A DNA stretch of 64,000 bases. Source: Caccoplasma sp905210875 (GTDB lineage: Bacteria > Bacteroidota > Bacteroidia > Bacteroidales > UBA11471). A program made the translations under genes and the position numbers. Position 1 is the first letter of the stretch. Each line of letters opens with the position of its first letter. Positions 35,807-44,107 of this stretch are shown piece after piece. The stretch is from the NCBI GenBank assembly GCA_963931635.1, contig OZ007034.1:2356001-2420000 (forward strand), in the 5' to 3' direction. The notes under the pieces are model-generated. The model made no database searches and was not told the DNA's origin. It saw only the letters and a list, made by a program, of their open reading frames with translations.

Positions 35807-37588
35807 TTAGTCTTGTGAATAGTGTACCAGCACGCGGCGGTAGGAGTTGAATATCTTCGACTTGGAAACAAATCCTATATATTTCCCCTGTTCGTCGACG
35901 ACGGGCAGGTTCCAGGCATTTGTCTCGTCGAATGTTTTCATTACCTTCTCCATCGGTGTTCCTATCTCGATTTTTGCGGGCGGAATGGTCATAAACGTAC
36001 TTACCTTGAAGCGGTTGTAGAGTTCGGTGCGGAACATGATGTTGCGAATGTCGTCGAGCAGAACGATACCGAGCAAAACGCCCTCCTTGTCGAGTACCGG
36101 GAAAATGTTCCGATGAGAGTTGGAGATAACCTTTACCATATCGCCCAAGGTCATCTCGGGTTGTACCGGGAGGAAGTCGGTCTCGATGACACTGTCGATT
36201 TTCAACAGCGTGAGTACCGCTTTGTCCTTGTGATGAGTTATCAGTTCGCCTTTCTGTGCCAGACGCATGGTGTATATGCTGTGCGACTCAAACATTCTGA
36301 TGGTCCAGAATGCGACCGCCGATGTAATCATGAGCGGGAGGAAAAGGTCGTAACTACCCGTCAATTCGGCCGTGAGGAACAGAGCCATGAGCGGGGCATG
36401 CATGACACCCGACATGACACCGGCCATGCCCATGAGCGCGAAATTGGTGGTAGACAGGGTGGTGGAGAAGGGGTTGAAATGGTTTATCGTGAAGGCAAAC
36501 AGGAAACCGAAGATACAGCCCACATAGAGGCTGGGGGCAAATGTTCCGCCCACACCACCGCCTCCGTTGGTGGCCGCTGTGGCAAAGACCTTGAACAGCA
36601 CGATAAGAGCGAGAAACAGGGCCAGTGCGCCGAAATTGTCTTTCCAGGCATAGAAGAAACTTCCGTCGGTAACGGCCTCGGCTTGTCCGCTCAACAGTTT
36701 GGTAATGGAGTCGTAACCTTCGCCATAGAGGGGGGGTAGGACAAAGATAGTTGTACTCAGAATGACCGATCCCAGGAGAAATTTCCAAAACGGCTTTTTC
36801 AGTTTTTTGAATATTTCTTCGAGAAAGTATATCATGCGGGTGAAATAGAGCGAGACAAATCCGCAACAGATACCCAGCATAAGCACATAGGGCAGCCGGC
36901 TGTACGCAAACTCCTGTGTCTGATCGATGGCAAACTGTGCATCGCCACCCGACACAATGTAGGTAACGGTAGCTGCCGTTGCCGATGAGACGATGAGCGG
37001 CATGATGGAGGTTGCCGTGAGGTCTATCATCAAGACTTCGATGGTAAAAAGCAGTCCGGCAAACGGCGCCTTGAAAATACCGGCGATACCGGCTGCCGCA
37101 CCGCAACCCACCAGCAGCATGAGTGTTCGTGGGTCGAGGCGGAAGAGTTTGCCCAGGTTGGAACCGATGGCGGCTCCCGTGTATACGATGGGAGCTTCGG
37201 CTCCGACCGAACCACCAAAACCTATGGTGATGGAACTGGCCACCACCGAGCTGTACATGTTATGGGGCTTCAACCGGCTTTTCCGTTGCGATATGGCATA
37301 GAGAACCCTTGTTACACCATGGCTTATATCGTCTTTGACCAGATAATGAACATACAGCCAGGAGAGGCCGATACCTATAATGGGGTAGATAAGGTAGAGA
37401 TAGTTGGCGCCATCGATGGAGAAGTGGTCAGTAAGTAGTCTCTGTATCAGATGAATAGCCTCTTTCAGTATGAGTGCTGCCAGAGCGCCCAGCAATCCGA
37501 TAAGAAAACTCAATATCAAGATGAAGTTCTTTTCCTTGATATGTTTTTCTCGCCAAACAAGAATTTTCAGAAACCAATCTTGTTTCAT
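35807..37588 (-). CDS. CLC-type chloride channel/antiporter with CBS domains
   Basis: 593 aa. About ten hydrophobic helices with the CLC filter segments GFGGSVGAEAPIVYTGAAIG (about 118-137; Glu in the place of the gating glutamate) and GGGGVGGTFAPSLYVG (about 340-355). Two CBS domains fill the C-terminal 150 residues and end near VVDEQGKYIGFVSKSKIF. It moves Cl- (probably as a Cl-/H+ exchanger) across the inner membrane, with the CBS pair likely sensing adenine nucleotides. fmt lies 12 bases downstream. Confidence 0.9.
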   Translation of the reverse strand: MKQDWFLKILVWREKHIKEKNFILILSFLIGLLGALAALILKEAIHLIQRLLTDHFSIDGANYLYLIYPIIGIGLSWLYVHYLVKDDISHGVTRVLYAISQRKSRLKPHNMYSSVVASSITIGFGGSVGAEAPIVYTGAAIGSNLGKLFRLDPRTLMLLVGCGAAAGIAGIFKAPFAGLLFTIEVLMIDLTATSIMPLIVSSATAATVTYIVSGGDAQFAIDQTQEFAYSRLPYVLMLGICCGFVSLYFTRMIYFLEEIFKKLKKPFWKFLLGSVILSTTIFVLPPLYGEGYDSITKLLSGQAEAVTDGSFFYAWKDNFGALALFLALIVLFKVFATAATNGGGGVGGTFAPSLYVGCIFGFLFAFTINHFNPFSTTLSTTNFALMGMAGVMSGVMHAPLMALFLTAELTGSYDLFLPLMITSAVAFWTIRMFESHSIYTMRLAQKGELITHHKDKAVLTLLKIDSVIETDFLPVQPEMTLGDMVKVISNSHRNIFPVLDKEGVLLGIVLLDDIRNIMFRTELYNRFKVSTFMTIPPAKIEIGTPMEKVMKTFDETNAWNLPVVDEQGKYIGFVSKSKIFNSYRRVLVHYSQD

Positions 37589-37595
37589 ATCTTTC

Positions 37596-39011
37596 TTATA
37601 TGCCTTTCCCGGTAAAAACCGTCTTTATCGTATATATTATAATTTTCAGGTCGAGTATCAGAGAGATGTTTTCGAGGTAAAGCATCTCGTATTTGAGCCG
37701 TTCGGTCATCTCGTCGAGATTGCGGGCGTAGCCATATTTTACCATACCCCACGAGGTAAGCCCCGGACGCAACTGGTGGATAAGGTGATAGTGCGGGACC
37801 TTTTGCAGGAGCTGGTCTACATAGTACCGCCGTTCGGGGCGCGGGCCTACCAGCGACATATCGCCTTTGAGTATGTTCCAGAACTGGGGCAACTCGTCAA
37901 GACGGTATTTTCGCAGCACCTTGCCGACACGTGTGATGCGCGGATCGTTTTCGCTCGACAGCACGGGAGTACCGCTTTCGGCATCGGAAACCATGCTGCG
38001 AAATTTATAGAGTGTGAAGTCTTTCCGGCGCAGGCCCACCCGCTGTTGTTTGTACATAACCTTGCCCGGCGAGGTGGCCTTTATGGTGAGGGCGATGAGC
38101 AGATACAGCGGTGAGAGTATTATCAGAGCCACGGCCGAGAAGAGTACATCGCACAATCTTTTGATGTTTTTCTGACTTTCCGACAACGCACAAGAGGTGA
38201 TGTCGATGAGCGGGGTGCCGAGAATATTGGTCATTCTTATCCGCGACAGCAGTGTCTCGTAATAGTTGTCGCTCGAAACCAGAATGGGTATGTCGTAGCC
38301 GTAGAGAGGGTTTGTCTCCTGCTGTATGGAGCGCCAGTCGTTTTGGTCGAGAGCAACAATCAGCCGTTTGATGCGGTGCTCCTTGACGACCTGCGGCAGA
38401 GCCTCGGCCCGGAACACCGGCAAGCCTTCGGGGGGGGGCGTGAGCGAGTCGGAGTGGGACTTGACATAGCCTACGATTTTGAACCCGGGCGACTTGTGCT
38501 GCCGGGCGACGCTCTCGACCCACGCACGGGCATTCTTCCCGGCACCTATCACCAGGGTATTGTATCCCCACCGGCCGGAGTGTATCTGTCGTGTTGCATA
38601 TCCGGTAATGACAGCCCGCATGGGATATACACACGCAAATAGTATGGCAAAGATACCGATGAGCGCGCTGTAACTGTAATCTCCATAAGAGAGGTCGTTG
38701 ATGATGGCAATGAAGAATACAATCAACGTGCCGATGAGTATGGAGAAAGTCGTGGTGAACAACTCTTCGAGCCGCGATTTCAGGAACGGCCGGTTGTAGT
38801 ATCCCGACAAGTAGAATATGCCCATGAACAGGAGCGGAAACAGTATCTGACCTTCTATGACCGTGTGATAGGAGAGATAGACTGCCAGAGAGGCTATTTC
38901 CTTGTTGATGGGTAACAGATAGTACCTGAATATGTTGAACAGAAGCCAGCCTACATTAGCCGACAAAAAGTCGCTAATGACATACAGGGCTATTTGTCGC
39001 TTGGCGTTCAT
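37596..39011 (-). CDS. Polyprenyl-phosphate sugar-1-phosphate transferase (second copy)
   Basis: 471 aa with the same layout as the protein at 32031-33413: four N-terminal membrane helices, a nucleotide-binding-like domain (NTLVIGAGKNARAWVESV, about 150), a further helix (about 290) and the C-terminal transferase domain (SPGKVMYKQQRVGLRRKDF, FRSMVSDAE, DELPQFWNILKGDMSLVGPRPERRYY). It is related but clearly diverged in sequence, so not a recent duplication. It lies 7 bases before the CLC gene and 3 bases after tsaC. The sugar used is not predictable. Confidence 0.9.
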   Translation of the reverse strand: MNAKRQIALYVISDFLSANVGWLLFNIFRYYLLPINKEIASLAVYLSYHTVIEGQILFPLLFMGIFYLSGYYNRPFLKSRLEELFTTTFSILIGTLIVFFIAIINDLSYGDYSYSALIGIFAILFACVYPMRAVITGYATRQIHSGRWGYNTLVIGAGKNARAWVESVARQHKSPGFKIVGYVKSHSDSLTPPPEGLPVFRAEALPQVVKEHRIKRLIVALDQNDWRSIQQETNPLYGYDIPILVSSDNYYETLLSRIRMTNILGTPLIDITSCALSESQKNIKRLCDVLFSAVALIILSPLYLLIALTIKATSPGKVMYKQQRVGLRRKDFTLYKFRSMVSDAESGTPVLSSENDPRITRVGKVLRKYRLDELPQFWNILKGDMSLVGPRPERRYYVDQLLQKVPHYHLIHQLRPGLTSWGMVKYGYARNLDEMTERLKYEMLYLENISLILDLKIIIYTIKTVFTGKGI

Positions 39012-39014
39012 TTG

Positions 39015-39578
39015 TCAAGGGCGTAAGATTTTGACGACACCGCCTTCGCCTATCCAGATGACACTCGACGGCGACGGCCTGGAGGTGTCGTCTTGGCGGT
39101 AGCCAACGATGTAGTCGACCGACTGTTTTATCTCGTCGCTTATCTCCGAGAAATTGGCCGGGGAGGGTTGGCCGCTGATGTTGGCCGATGTCGATACGAT
39201 GGCTTTGCGGAATCGTTCGCAAAGCTTACGCGAGAAGGCTTCCTGGGTGATGCGTATTCCTACACTGCCGTCCTGAGCCACAACATTTGCCGCCAGGTTA
39301 CGAGCTTGCGGATATACAATGGTCAGAGGCTTGTCGGCCACCTCGATAAGATCCCATGCGATGTCGGGAACTTCCCGCACATAGAAGTCGACCTTTGCCG
39401 GCTTGTCGACCAGCACAATCAGGGCCTTGCTGTCGACACGTTTTTTTATTTCGTACACCCGTTTCACGGCCTTTTCGTTGGTGGCGTCGCAGCCGATGCC
39501 CCAAATCGTGTCGGTGGGATAGAGTATCAGACCACCTTGTTCCATGACTTCACAGGCTTTCTTTATATCTTCTTCCAT
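39015..39578 (-). CDS. tsaC: L-threonylcarbamoyladenylate synthase
   Basis: 187 aa from the ATG at 39578 (MEEDIKKACEVM). A longer frame from 39605 overlaps the promoter box 39603-39610 and is rejected. YrdC/Sua5 fold: LYPTDTIWGIGCDA with conserved Lys/Arg (YEIKKR), and STSANISGQP near position 140. It makes threonylcarbamoyl-AMP for the t6A37 modification of ANN-decoding tRNAs. The short form lacks the C-terminal Sua5 domain. It heads the run tsaC-PGT-CLC-fmt. Confidence 0.92.
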   Translation of the reverse strand: MEEDIKKACEVMEQGGLILYPTDTIWGIGCDATNEKAVKRVYEIKKRVDSKALIVLVDKPAKVDFYVREVPDIAWDLIEVADKPLTIVYPQARNLAANVVAQDGSVGIRITQEAFSRKLCERFRKAIVSTSANISGQPSPANFSEISDEIKQSVDYIVGYRQDDTSRPSPSSVIWIGEGGVVKILRP

Positions 39579-39602
39579 TCCAAAATTGTGTGTTAGCGAA
39601 AA

Positions 39603-39610
39603 CAAAGGTA
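39603..39610 (-). promoter_or_regulatory. -7 promoter box for tsaC
   Basis: The minus strand reads TACCTTTG, 25 bases before the tsaC ATG at 39578; it fixes the start choice. Confidence 0.65.
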
Positions 39611-39844
39611 AAAAAATCGTTTGTCATACCCAAGGATTCTACCTCCTTTCCCTAAAAGATAAATCGGGTAGAGTTGCAAATACCCGGAAAAATCTCCATT
39701 TTTTCGCTGGTAAAGATTCTTCTATTGTAAGAGAAGAAACAGGGTAATGATAAAACAAAAAACTATTATTCCTCTGAAAAACAGAAGTAATATATTTTTA
39801 TGCTGTTTCTGCATTTTACTCAACAATTTAAAGGGGGAATATTA

Positions 39845-39852
39845 TATCTTTG
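39845..39852 (+). promoter_or_regulatory. -7 promoter box for the PGN_0703-like nuclease gene
   Basis: TATCTTTG lies 14 bases before the first in-frame ATG (39866) and 26 before the second (39878). The spacing favours the second ATG because the first would be almost leaderless. Confidence 0.6.
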
Positions 39853-39877
39853 TTAAAAACATTTTATGGTACGTGTA

Positions 39878-40771
39878 ATGGAACAAACAAAAAATAAAAT
39901 ATGTCGCTATGATGATGCATTCAAAGCAAAGGCAAGGGCTCATCAATTTGCTTTTCGAGAAAATGTATTAAAAGACTATTATGAAGAGAGAAATCCACAG
40001 GTCATACTCTCACCCGATGCTGCTCAACGGGGGTTGATATTTTGCGATGTATATAGAGAATTAATAAGGGGAAAAATAGGGGAGTTTGGTACTTCTGCCT
40101 TGTTTTCAAATATGTTGCGTAGTGAACACATACCCCTCAATATATTCATACCCATGGAGGAAGACTTGGAGCATACCAAGTTGTTGTTTAATGAAATAAT
40201 AGGAGGGGGTATCTCGCATATTTGCCATATATGCATAGAATATGCCGGACATACCGACAAGTCGATGTATTTGAATGATGGGACTTCTTTTGATGCGTAT
40301 ATTGAATACGAAACCGAGAATGGACAAAAAGGAGCCTTGGGTATAGAAGTAAAATATACAGAGGGTAGCTATCCTATTGGGATAAAAGAAGAGAAGGATA
40401 TAAAAAATGCTGATGGCCTATATCGGAAAATGACGGCCAAATCGGGATATTTTGTTCCAAATCTGGATATAAACATGTTTATCAAGGCTCACCATTTAAG
40501 GCAAATATGGCGTAACCAGTTATTGGGATTTTCAATGATTGACAGAGGGGATATACGTTATTTCCATCATATACATCTATATCCGCAAGGAAATACCCAT
40601 TTTCACCAATATGCATTGCCCGAATATAAGTCTTTGCTCTCACAAAAGGGTAAAGGCTGTTTTATAGATCTGACCTATGAGCAACTATTTGAGAAAATGG
40701 CGAAATATTTCACGTCACTCAAACAAAGAGAATGGATAGAGTATCTGTATCAGAGGTATTTATATATGTAG
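39878..40771 (+). CDS. PGN_0703-like putative restriction endonuclease (PD-(D/E)XK)
   Basis: 297 aa from ATG 39878; an ATG at 39866 would add four residues. The core shows DAYIEYETENGQKG followed by LGIEVKYTEGSY (about 140-165), the D...ExK arrangement of the PD-(D/E)XK fold, with a conserved N-terminus YDDAFKAKARAHQFAFREN as in the PGN_0703 family annotated as putative restriction endonuclease. No methyltransferase adjoins it, so if it cuts DNA it must discriminate another way. AT-rich relative to its neighbours and with its own promoter; probably a mobile defence gene. The gap to 41101 holds only the promoter repeat. Confidence 0.68.
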   Translation: MEQTKNKICRYDDAFKAKARAHQFAFRENVLKDYYEERNPQVILSPDAAQRGLIFCDVYRELIRGKIGEFGTSALFSNMLRSEHIPLNIFIPMEEDLEHTKLLFNEIIGGGISHICHICIEYAGHTDKSMYLNDGTSFDAYIEYETENGQKGALGIEVKYTEGSYPIGIKEEKDIKNADGLYRKMTAKSGYFVPNLDINMFIKAHHLRQIWRNQLLGFSMIDRGDIRYFHHIHLYPQGNTHFHQYALPEYKSLLSQKGKGCFIDLTYEQLFEKMAKYFTSLKQREWIEYLYQRYLYM

Positions 40772-40891
40772 CATATCTCTCAGAACCTGTGTCGATTGTC
40801 AATGGTGGATCTGAAAATAGCTGGTGTCGGAATAGATGTGGAGTATTTAATTGACATTGTTTTAGAATTTCGGTGTATATAGGAATTTTCC

Positions 40892-40982
40892 TATATTTGT
40901 AGAATATAGGATTCGGCTCGGCATAGTCAATGTGGAAACATTGTTTCCCTTTTGTCTCTGCACTCACCTTTCACTATATTTG
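40892..40982 (+). repeat. Promoter-bearing repeat driving the META/nitroreductase genes
   Basis: In reverse orientation this stretch resembles the tandem repeats at 6771-6960 (shared GGCTCGGCATAGTCAA and CACCTTTCACTAT segments). A TATATTTG box occurs at each end (40892-40899 and 40975-40982) on the plus strand. The second gives a leader of roughly 110 bases to the ATG at 41102. It is a second copy of one repeat family, used again as a promoter. Confidence 0.7.
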
Positions 40983-41101
40983 TAGGACTGGGCTCTATGG
41001 CCAAGTATGGAAAGGGACAACAGAAAACTTTGTTTTTTGTGTGGTGTTCACAAGACAAGGTGTCTGTTTTTGAGGAAGAAAGATTTTAAAACAAATATAT
41101 T

Positions 41102-41515
41102 ATGAAAAGAATCTGTTTCGTGGCCGTTACGGCCTTGTTGATGATGTTGGGGGCCTGCTCCTCCAAAAATGTTTCACTGGAAGGTTCGTGGTTGATTGAG
41201 ACAGCCTACGGACAGCCTGTCGTTGTGGTCGATACGGCCATAATCACGTTCGATACCCAGGCCATGCAGGTGTCGGGCTGTAATGGTTGCAACCGCTTTT
41301 TCGGGCCTTATTCGTTGTCGGAAAAACGTGTCTTGTCGTTGAAAAATCTGGCCACAACCATGATGGCCTGTCCCGATGCCGTTTCGGAATCGGAAATCAT
41401 GCGGGCCTTTAACGAAACAAACACCTTTGAGGTGAAAGAGAAGAAAGACAAAAAGTATCTCTACTTTTACAATGACAAGAAAGAAGAGATTATGTCGCTG
41501 ATATCCGTTTTATAA
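41102..41515 (+). CDS. META domain lipoprotein (HslJ-like)
   Basis: 137 aa. Lipobox MLGACSS puts the lipidated Cys at about 19. The remaining residues form one META domain: LEGSWLIETAYGQPV, then the family core VSGCNGCNRFFGPY and LATTMMACPDA. HslJ-type META proteins are envelope proteins linked to stress and antibiotic tolerance in E. coli; no activity is known. The nitroreductase-family lipoprotein begins 14 bases downstream, so the two form an operon. Confidence 0.88.
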   Translation: MKRICFVAVTALLMMLGACSSKNVSLEGSWLIETAYGQPVVVVDTAIITFDTQAMQVSGCNGCNRFFGPYSLSEKRVLSLKNLATTMMACPDAVSESEIMRAFNETNTFEVKEKKDKKYLYFYNDKKEEIMSLISVL

Positions 41516-41529
41516 AATATAGCCCAAGT

Positions 41530-42168
41530 ATGAAAAGAAAGAATTTAATTGGCCTTATGGGTCTGGCCATGGCTGTGGCCGTGGTTTCGTGTTCGCCGGC
41601 ACCGCAAAGCAACGAAGCAGCCGCAAACGAAGAAAATCTTGTGGTTAAAACCATCATGGAGCGTCGCAGCATACGCAAGTATCAAGACAAGCCTGTTTCG
41701 CGCGATACGTTGCAACTCTTGTTGGAGTGCGGCATCAATGCTCCGAGTGCCATGAACCGCCAGCAATGGCAGGTGCGCGTGGTTGATGATGCCGAATATA
41801 TCAATGGCATAACGGCTGTCTATCTCGAAGCCAATCCGAAAGCCGGAGAAGACCCAAATTTCAAGAATCTCTACCGCAACGCCCCGGCTGTGATTTTTGT
41901 GGCATCGCCCAAAAGCGGCGAGGCACAATTTGATTGTGGCCTGTTGAGCGAAAACATCATGTTGGCCGCTCAATCTATGGGATTGGGCACCTGCTGCCTC
42001 GGAAGTCCCGTTCGCTTCATGAAAGAAAACAAAGAGGCAGCTCCTTACGTCGAGAAGTTGCAACTACCTGACGATTATGAGTTGCTTTATGCCATAGCCG
42101 TAGGTTATCCCGATGAGTCTCCGGCAGCCAAGCCCCGAGATATGGGTAAAGCAAAATTTATCGATTAA
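41530..42168 (+). CDS. Nitroreductase family lipoprotein
   Basis: 212 aa. N-terminal signal with lipobox (AVAVVSCSP, Cys about 21). The nitroreductase fold begins TIMERRSIRKYQDKPVSRDTL and includes INAPSAMNRQQWQVRV (FMN-binding Ser/Arg region), AQSMGLGTCCLG and a final YAIAVGYPDE. These enzymes use FMN and NAD(P)H to reduce nitro or quinone compounds. Export to the envelope as a lipoprotein is less usual and raises the question of its electron donor there. It is followed 3 bases later by a small membrane protein gene. Confidence 0.88.
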   Translation: MKRKNLIGLMGLAMAVAVVSCSPAPQSNEAAANEENLVVKTIMERRSIRKYQDKPVSRDTLQLLLECGINAPSAMNRQQWQVRVVDDAEYINGITAVYLEANPKAGEDPNFKNLYRNAPAVIFVASPKSGEAQFDCGLLSENIMLAAQSMGLGTCCLGSPVRFMKENKEAAPYVEKLQLPDDYELLYAIAVGYPDESPAAKPRDMGKAKFID

Positions 42169-42171
42169 GTC

Positions 42172-42447
42172 ATGGTCGCAAGTGCGTGGCGGCGATGGGG
42201 GGCAGCAGTGGCACTATGCGGTGTTGCGCTGCTCTTTTGGAGTGGCAAGGGGAACTCTCCGGTCAAACCACCGGTGAGAGTTACCATAACCTTTGTATGT
42301 ACAGGAGGTTATGCTACCACATATCACGCCGATAAAGAGTGCCCGGCCTTGAAAAGCTGCCGGGGAACTGTCAAGATTTGGTCGTTGGAGACCGCTAAGA
42401 AAAGAGGCCGCCGGCCTTGTGCGCTGTGTGCCGAAGAGACAAAGTGA
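42172..42447 (+). CDS. Small membrane-anchored protein with a Cys/His cluster
   Basis: 91 aa; one N-terminal membrane helix (about 8-24), then a short soluble part with TYHADKECPALKSC and RRPCALCAEE. This pattern of His and cysteine pairs resembles small metal-binding or thiol proteins often annotated as hypothetical. It starts 3 bases after the nitroreductase stop, so it is probably translated with it. No specific function is recognised. Confidence 0.65.
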   Translation: MVASAWRRWGAAVALCGVALLFWSGKGNSPVKPPVRVTITFVCTGGYATTYHADKECPALKSCRGTVKIWSLETAKKRGRRPCALCAEETK

Positions 42448-42470
42448 ATAAAACGATTCTCTCGAATCTA

Positions 42471-42503
42471 AATAAGCGAGCATGGTATGCTCGCTTATTT
42501 TTT
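42471..42503 (+). terminator. Intrinsic terminator
   Basis: AATAAGCGAGCAT pairs with ATGCTCGCTTATT, followed by a T-run; ends the META-nitroreductase-small protein operon. Confidence 0.85.
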
Positions 42504-42571
42504 CTATGTTAGTTACAGCAATATTTCTCCATCAAACCATGGTATAATTTGGTAGAGAGAAAAGATTATAT

Positions 42572-42579
42572 TATCTTTG
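42572..42579 (+). promoter_or_regulatory. -7 promoter box for tRNA-Pro
   Basis: TATCTTTG lies 13 bases before the mature tRNA 5' end at 42592. Confidence 0.65.
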
Positions 42580-42591
42580 CGGTCGAAAAAA

Positions 42592-42666
42592 CGGGGCGTA
42601 GCGCAGTCCGGTTAGCGCACCTGCTTTGGGAGCAGGGGGTCGCGAGTTCGAATCTCGCCACCCCGA
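42592..42666 (+). tRNA. tRNA-Pro (anticodon TGG), prophage attachment site
   Basis: A 75-base cloverleaf can be drawn: acceptor CGGGGCG with CACCCCG, D arm GCGC/GCGC, anticodon stem CCTGC/GCAGG with loop TTTGGGA (anticodon TGG, proline), T arm GCGAG-TTCGAAT-CTCGC. CCA is not encoded. The acceptor has a C6-A67 mismatch, while all other pairs are canonical. An integrase gene in the same direction begins 128 bases downstream, so the 3' half is the probable phage attachment core. The mismatch could mark the joint between host and phage sequence. Confidence 0.93.
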
Positions 42667-42669
42667 CAC
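42637..42669 (+). other. Candidate left attachment site (attL) in tRNA-Pro
   Basis: Inferred from the tRNA-integrase arrangement. The core would include the T arm and 3' acceptor strand. The matching right site lies beyond the window, so the exact boundaries cannot be seen. Confidence 0.55.
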
Positions 42670-42719
42670 AATACCTTGCAACTGTTTTATTTTTAGGCAG
42701 TTGTAAGGTATTTGATTTT
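42670..42719 (+). terminator. Terminator-like hairpin after tRNA-Pro
   Basis: AATACCTTGCAACTG pairs with CAGTTGTAAGGTATT (one G-T pair) across a 13-base loop, then TGATTTTT. It probably ends the tRNA transcript within phage DNA. Confidence 0.7.
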
Positions 42720-42793
42720 TCGTCCGGGACAAAAACGGGACGGCTTTTTCTCAATATTCGCTCTCTTTTTAAAAAGTGGAGCGTTAAAAAAAA

Positions 42794-43975
42794 ATGTCTA
42801 TTCGTAAAAAATGCAATCAAAGTGCAATCAGCGAGCTGCGCAGCTTTTCTTATCCAATGCTTCACACGGGTAAAGAGTGGTATGTAGGTTTTAATGCGTT
42901 CGACCCGGCTATCGGGGTCATGCGCCGCAAAAAAATAAAGGTAAACAGCATAAAGCCTCTTACGCAACGTCGCCGGTATGCGGCAGCACTTATTCATCGC
43001 CTTACGAAAAAGCTCGAAACGGGCTGGAATCCCTGGATCGAAAGCGAGAACAGCCGCGCTTATCACCTGTTTACAGATGTGTGCGAGAAATATCGGCAAT
43101 ATATCACAAAGCTATTCAACGACGGCATCTATCGGGAGGAAACGTATGCGGGGTACCTGTCGTACTTACGAAACATGGAGGCGTGGAATGACTCGCGGCC
43201 GGTACCGATGACCTACATCTACCAATTTGACACGGCAGTGTGCACGGAGTTCCTGGACCATATATATGTAGAGCGCGGCAATTCGGTACAGACGAGAAAC
43301 AACTACCTGACCTTTCTCGGGGTATTCTCGACATTCCTGGTGCAACACCAGTACACAAAGACGAAGCCTTGCGAGGGTTTGCAACGTATAGGTAAATCAC
43401 TTATTAAAAAGGAGCGCACTATCATAGAACGGGGAGACATGGAGCGGTTGCGCGACTACCTTCTTGAACACAACCGCCACTACCTGCTGGCCTGCTACCT
43501 GTTGCACTATGTCCTTATACGGCCCAAAGAGATTTCGATGCTGAAAATCGGGGATATAAACCTGAAAAAACAGACCATCACCATCTCGGCCGGCGTGTCG
43601 AAAAACAAGAAGACGGCCGTGGTTACGCTGCCGGAGAAGGTGGTGGAGCTCATGCTTGACCTTGACATTTTCAAGCACGCGTCGGGCGATTATATCTTTT
43701 CTCACGGCTTCATGCCAGGTAAGGACTTCGTGGAGAGCAAGCAGTTCCGAGACTATTGGACACGAACGCTGCGGCCGGCGTTGAAGTTCCCGGCGCAATA
43801 TAAGTTCTATTCTCTCAAAGATACGGGCATCACGGAGATGCTGCGCTCTGGTTGCGACACCCTCTCGGTGAAGGAGCAGGCACGCCACTCGTCGCTATTA
43901 ATGACGGACATATATACGCCGCACGACATACAAGAGGCTAACCCGTTACTCCTTCAATATAAGGGGGTGTTGTGA
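42794..43975 (+). CDS. Tyrosine recombinase (phage integrase)
   Basis: 393 aa. An N-terminal Arm-binding segment, a SAM-like core-binding domain (about 100-210) and a C-terminal catalytic domain. Visible catalytic elements: Arg in LIRPKEISML (about 240), a Lys in the beta hairpin (about 265-280), RHSSLLM (box II His) and Tyr in TDIYTPHD (about 375). The usual HxxR box reads SLKDTGITEML, lacking both His and Arg at the standard places, as in several Bacteroidetes phage integrases. It integrates the phage at tRNA-Pro. It is the only plus-strand phage gene seen. Confidence 0.9.
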   Translation: MSIRKKCNQSAISELRSFSYPMLHTGKEWYVGFNAFDPAIGVMRRKKIKVNSIKPLTQRRRYAAALIHRLTKKLETGWNPWIESENSRAYHLFTDVCEKYRQYITKLFNDGIYREETYAGYLSYLRNMEAWNDSRPVPMTYIYQFDTAVCTEFLDHIYVERGNSVQTRNNYLTFLGVFSTFLVQHQYTKTKPCEGLQRIGKSLIKKERTIIERGDMERLRDYLLEHNRHYLLACYLLHYVLIRPKEISMLKIGDINLKKQTITISAGVSKNKKTAVVTLPEKVVELMLDLDIFKHASGDYIFSHGFMPGKDFVESKQFRDYWTRTLRPALKFPAQYKFYSLKDTGITEMLRSGCDTLSVKEQARHSSLLMTDIYTPHDIQEANPLLLQYKGVL

Positions 43976-43996
43976 TGCCTTACTATATATAAAGAA

Positions 43997-44020
43997 GCCG
44001 CTCCCGAGGTGGGAGCGGCC
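43997..44020 (+). terminator. Terminator-like hairpin after the integrase
   Basis: GCCGCTCCC pairs with GGGAGCGGC with a 5-base loop, 20 bases after the integrase stop. No good T-run follows, so termination is only probable. Confidence 0.55.
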
Positions 44021-44107
44021 TGCGCCTAAGGCCATCGGCGACTTTTGTCGGGTCGTAGATATACGAGCCTTAAAGGGTATCGGCTGCCGTGCGTATCCTA
44101 TCGGAAT

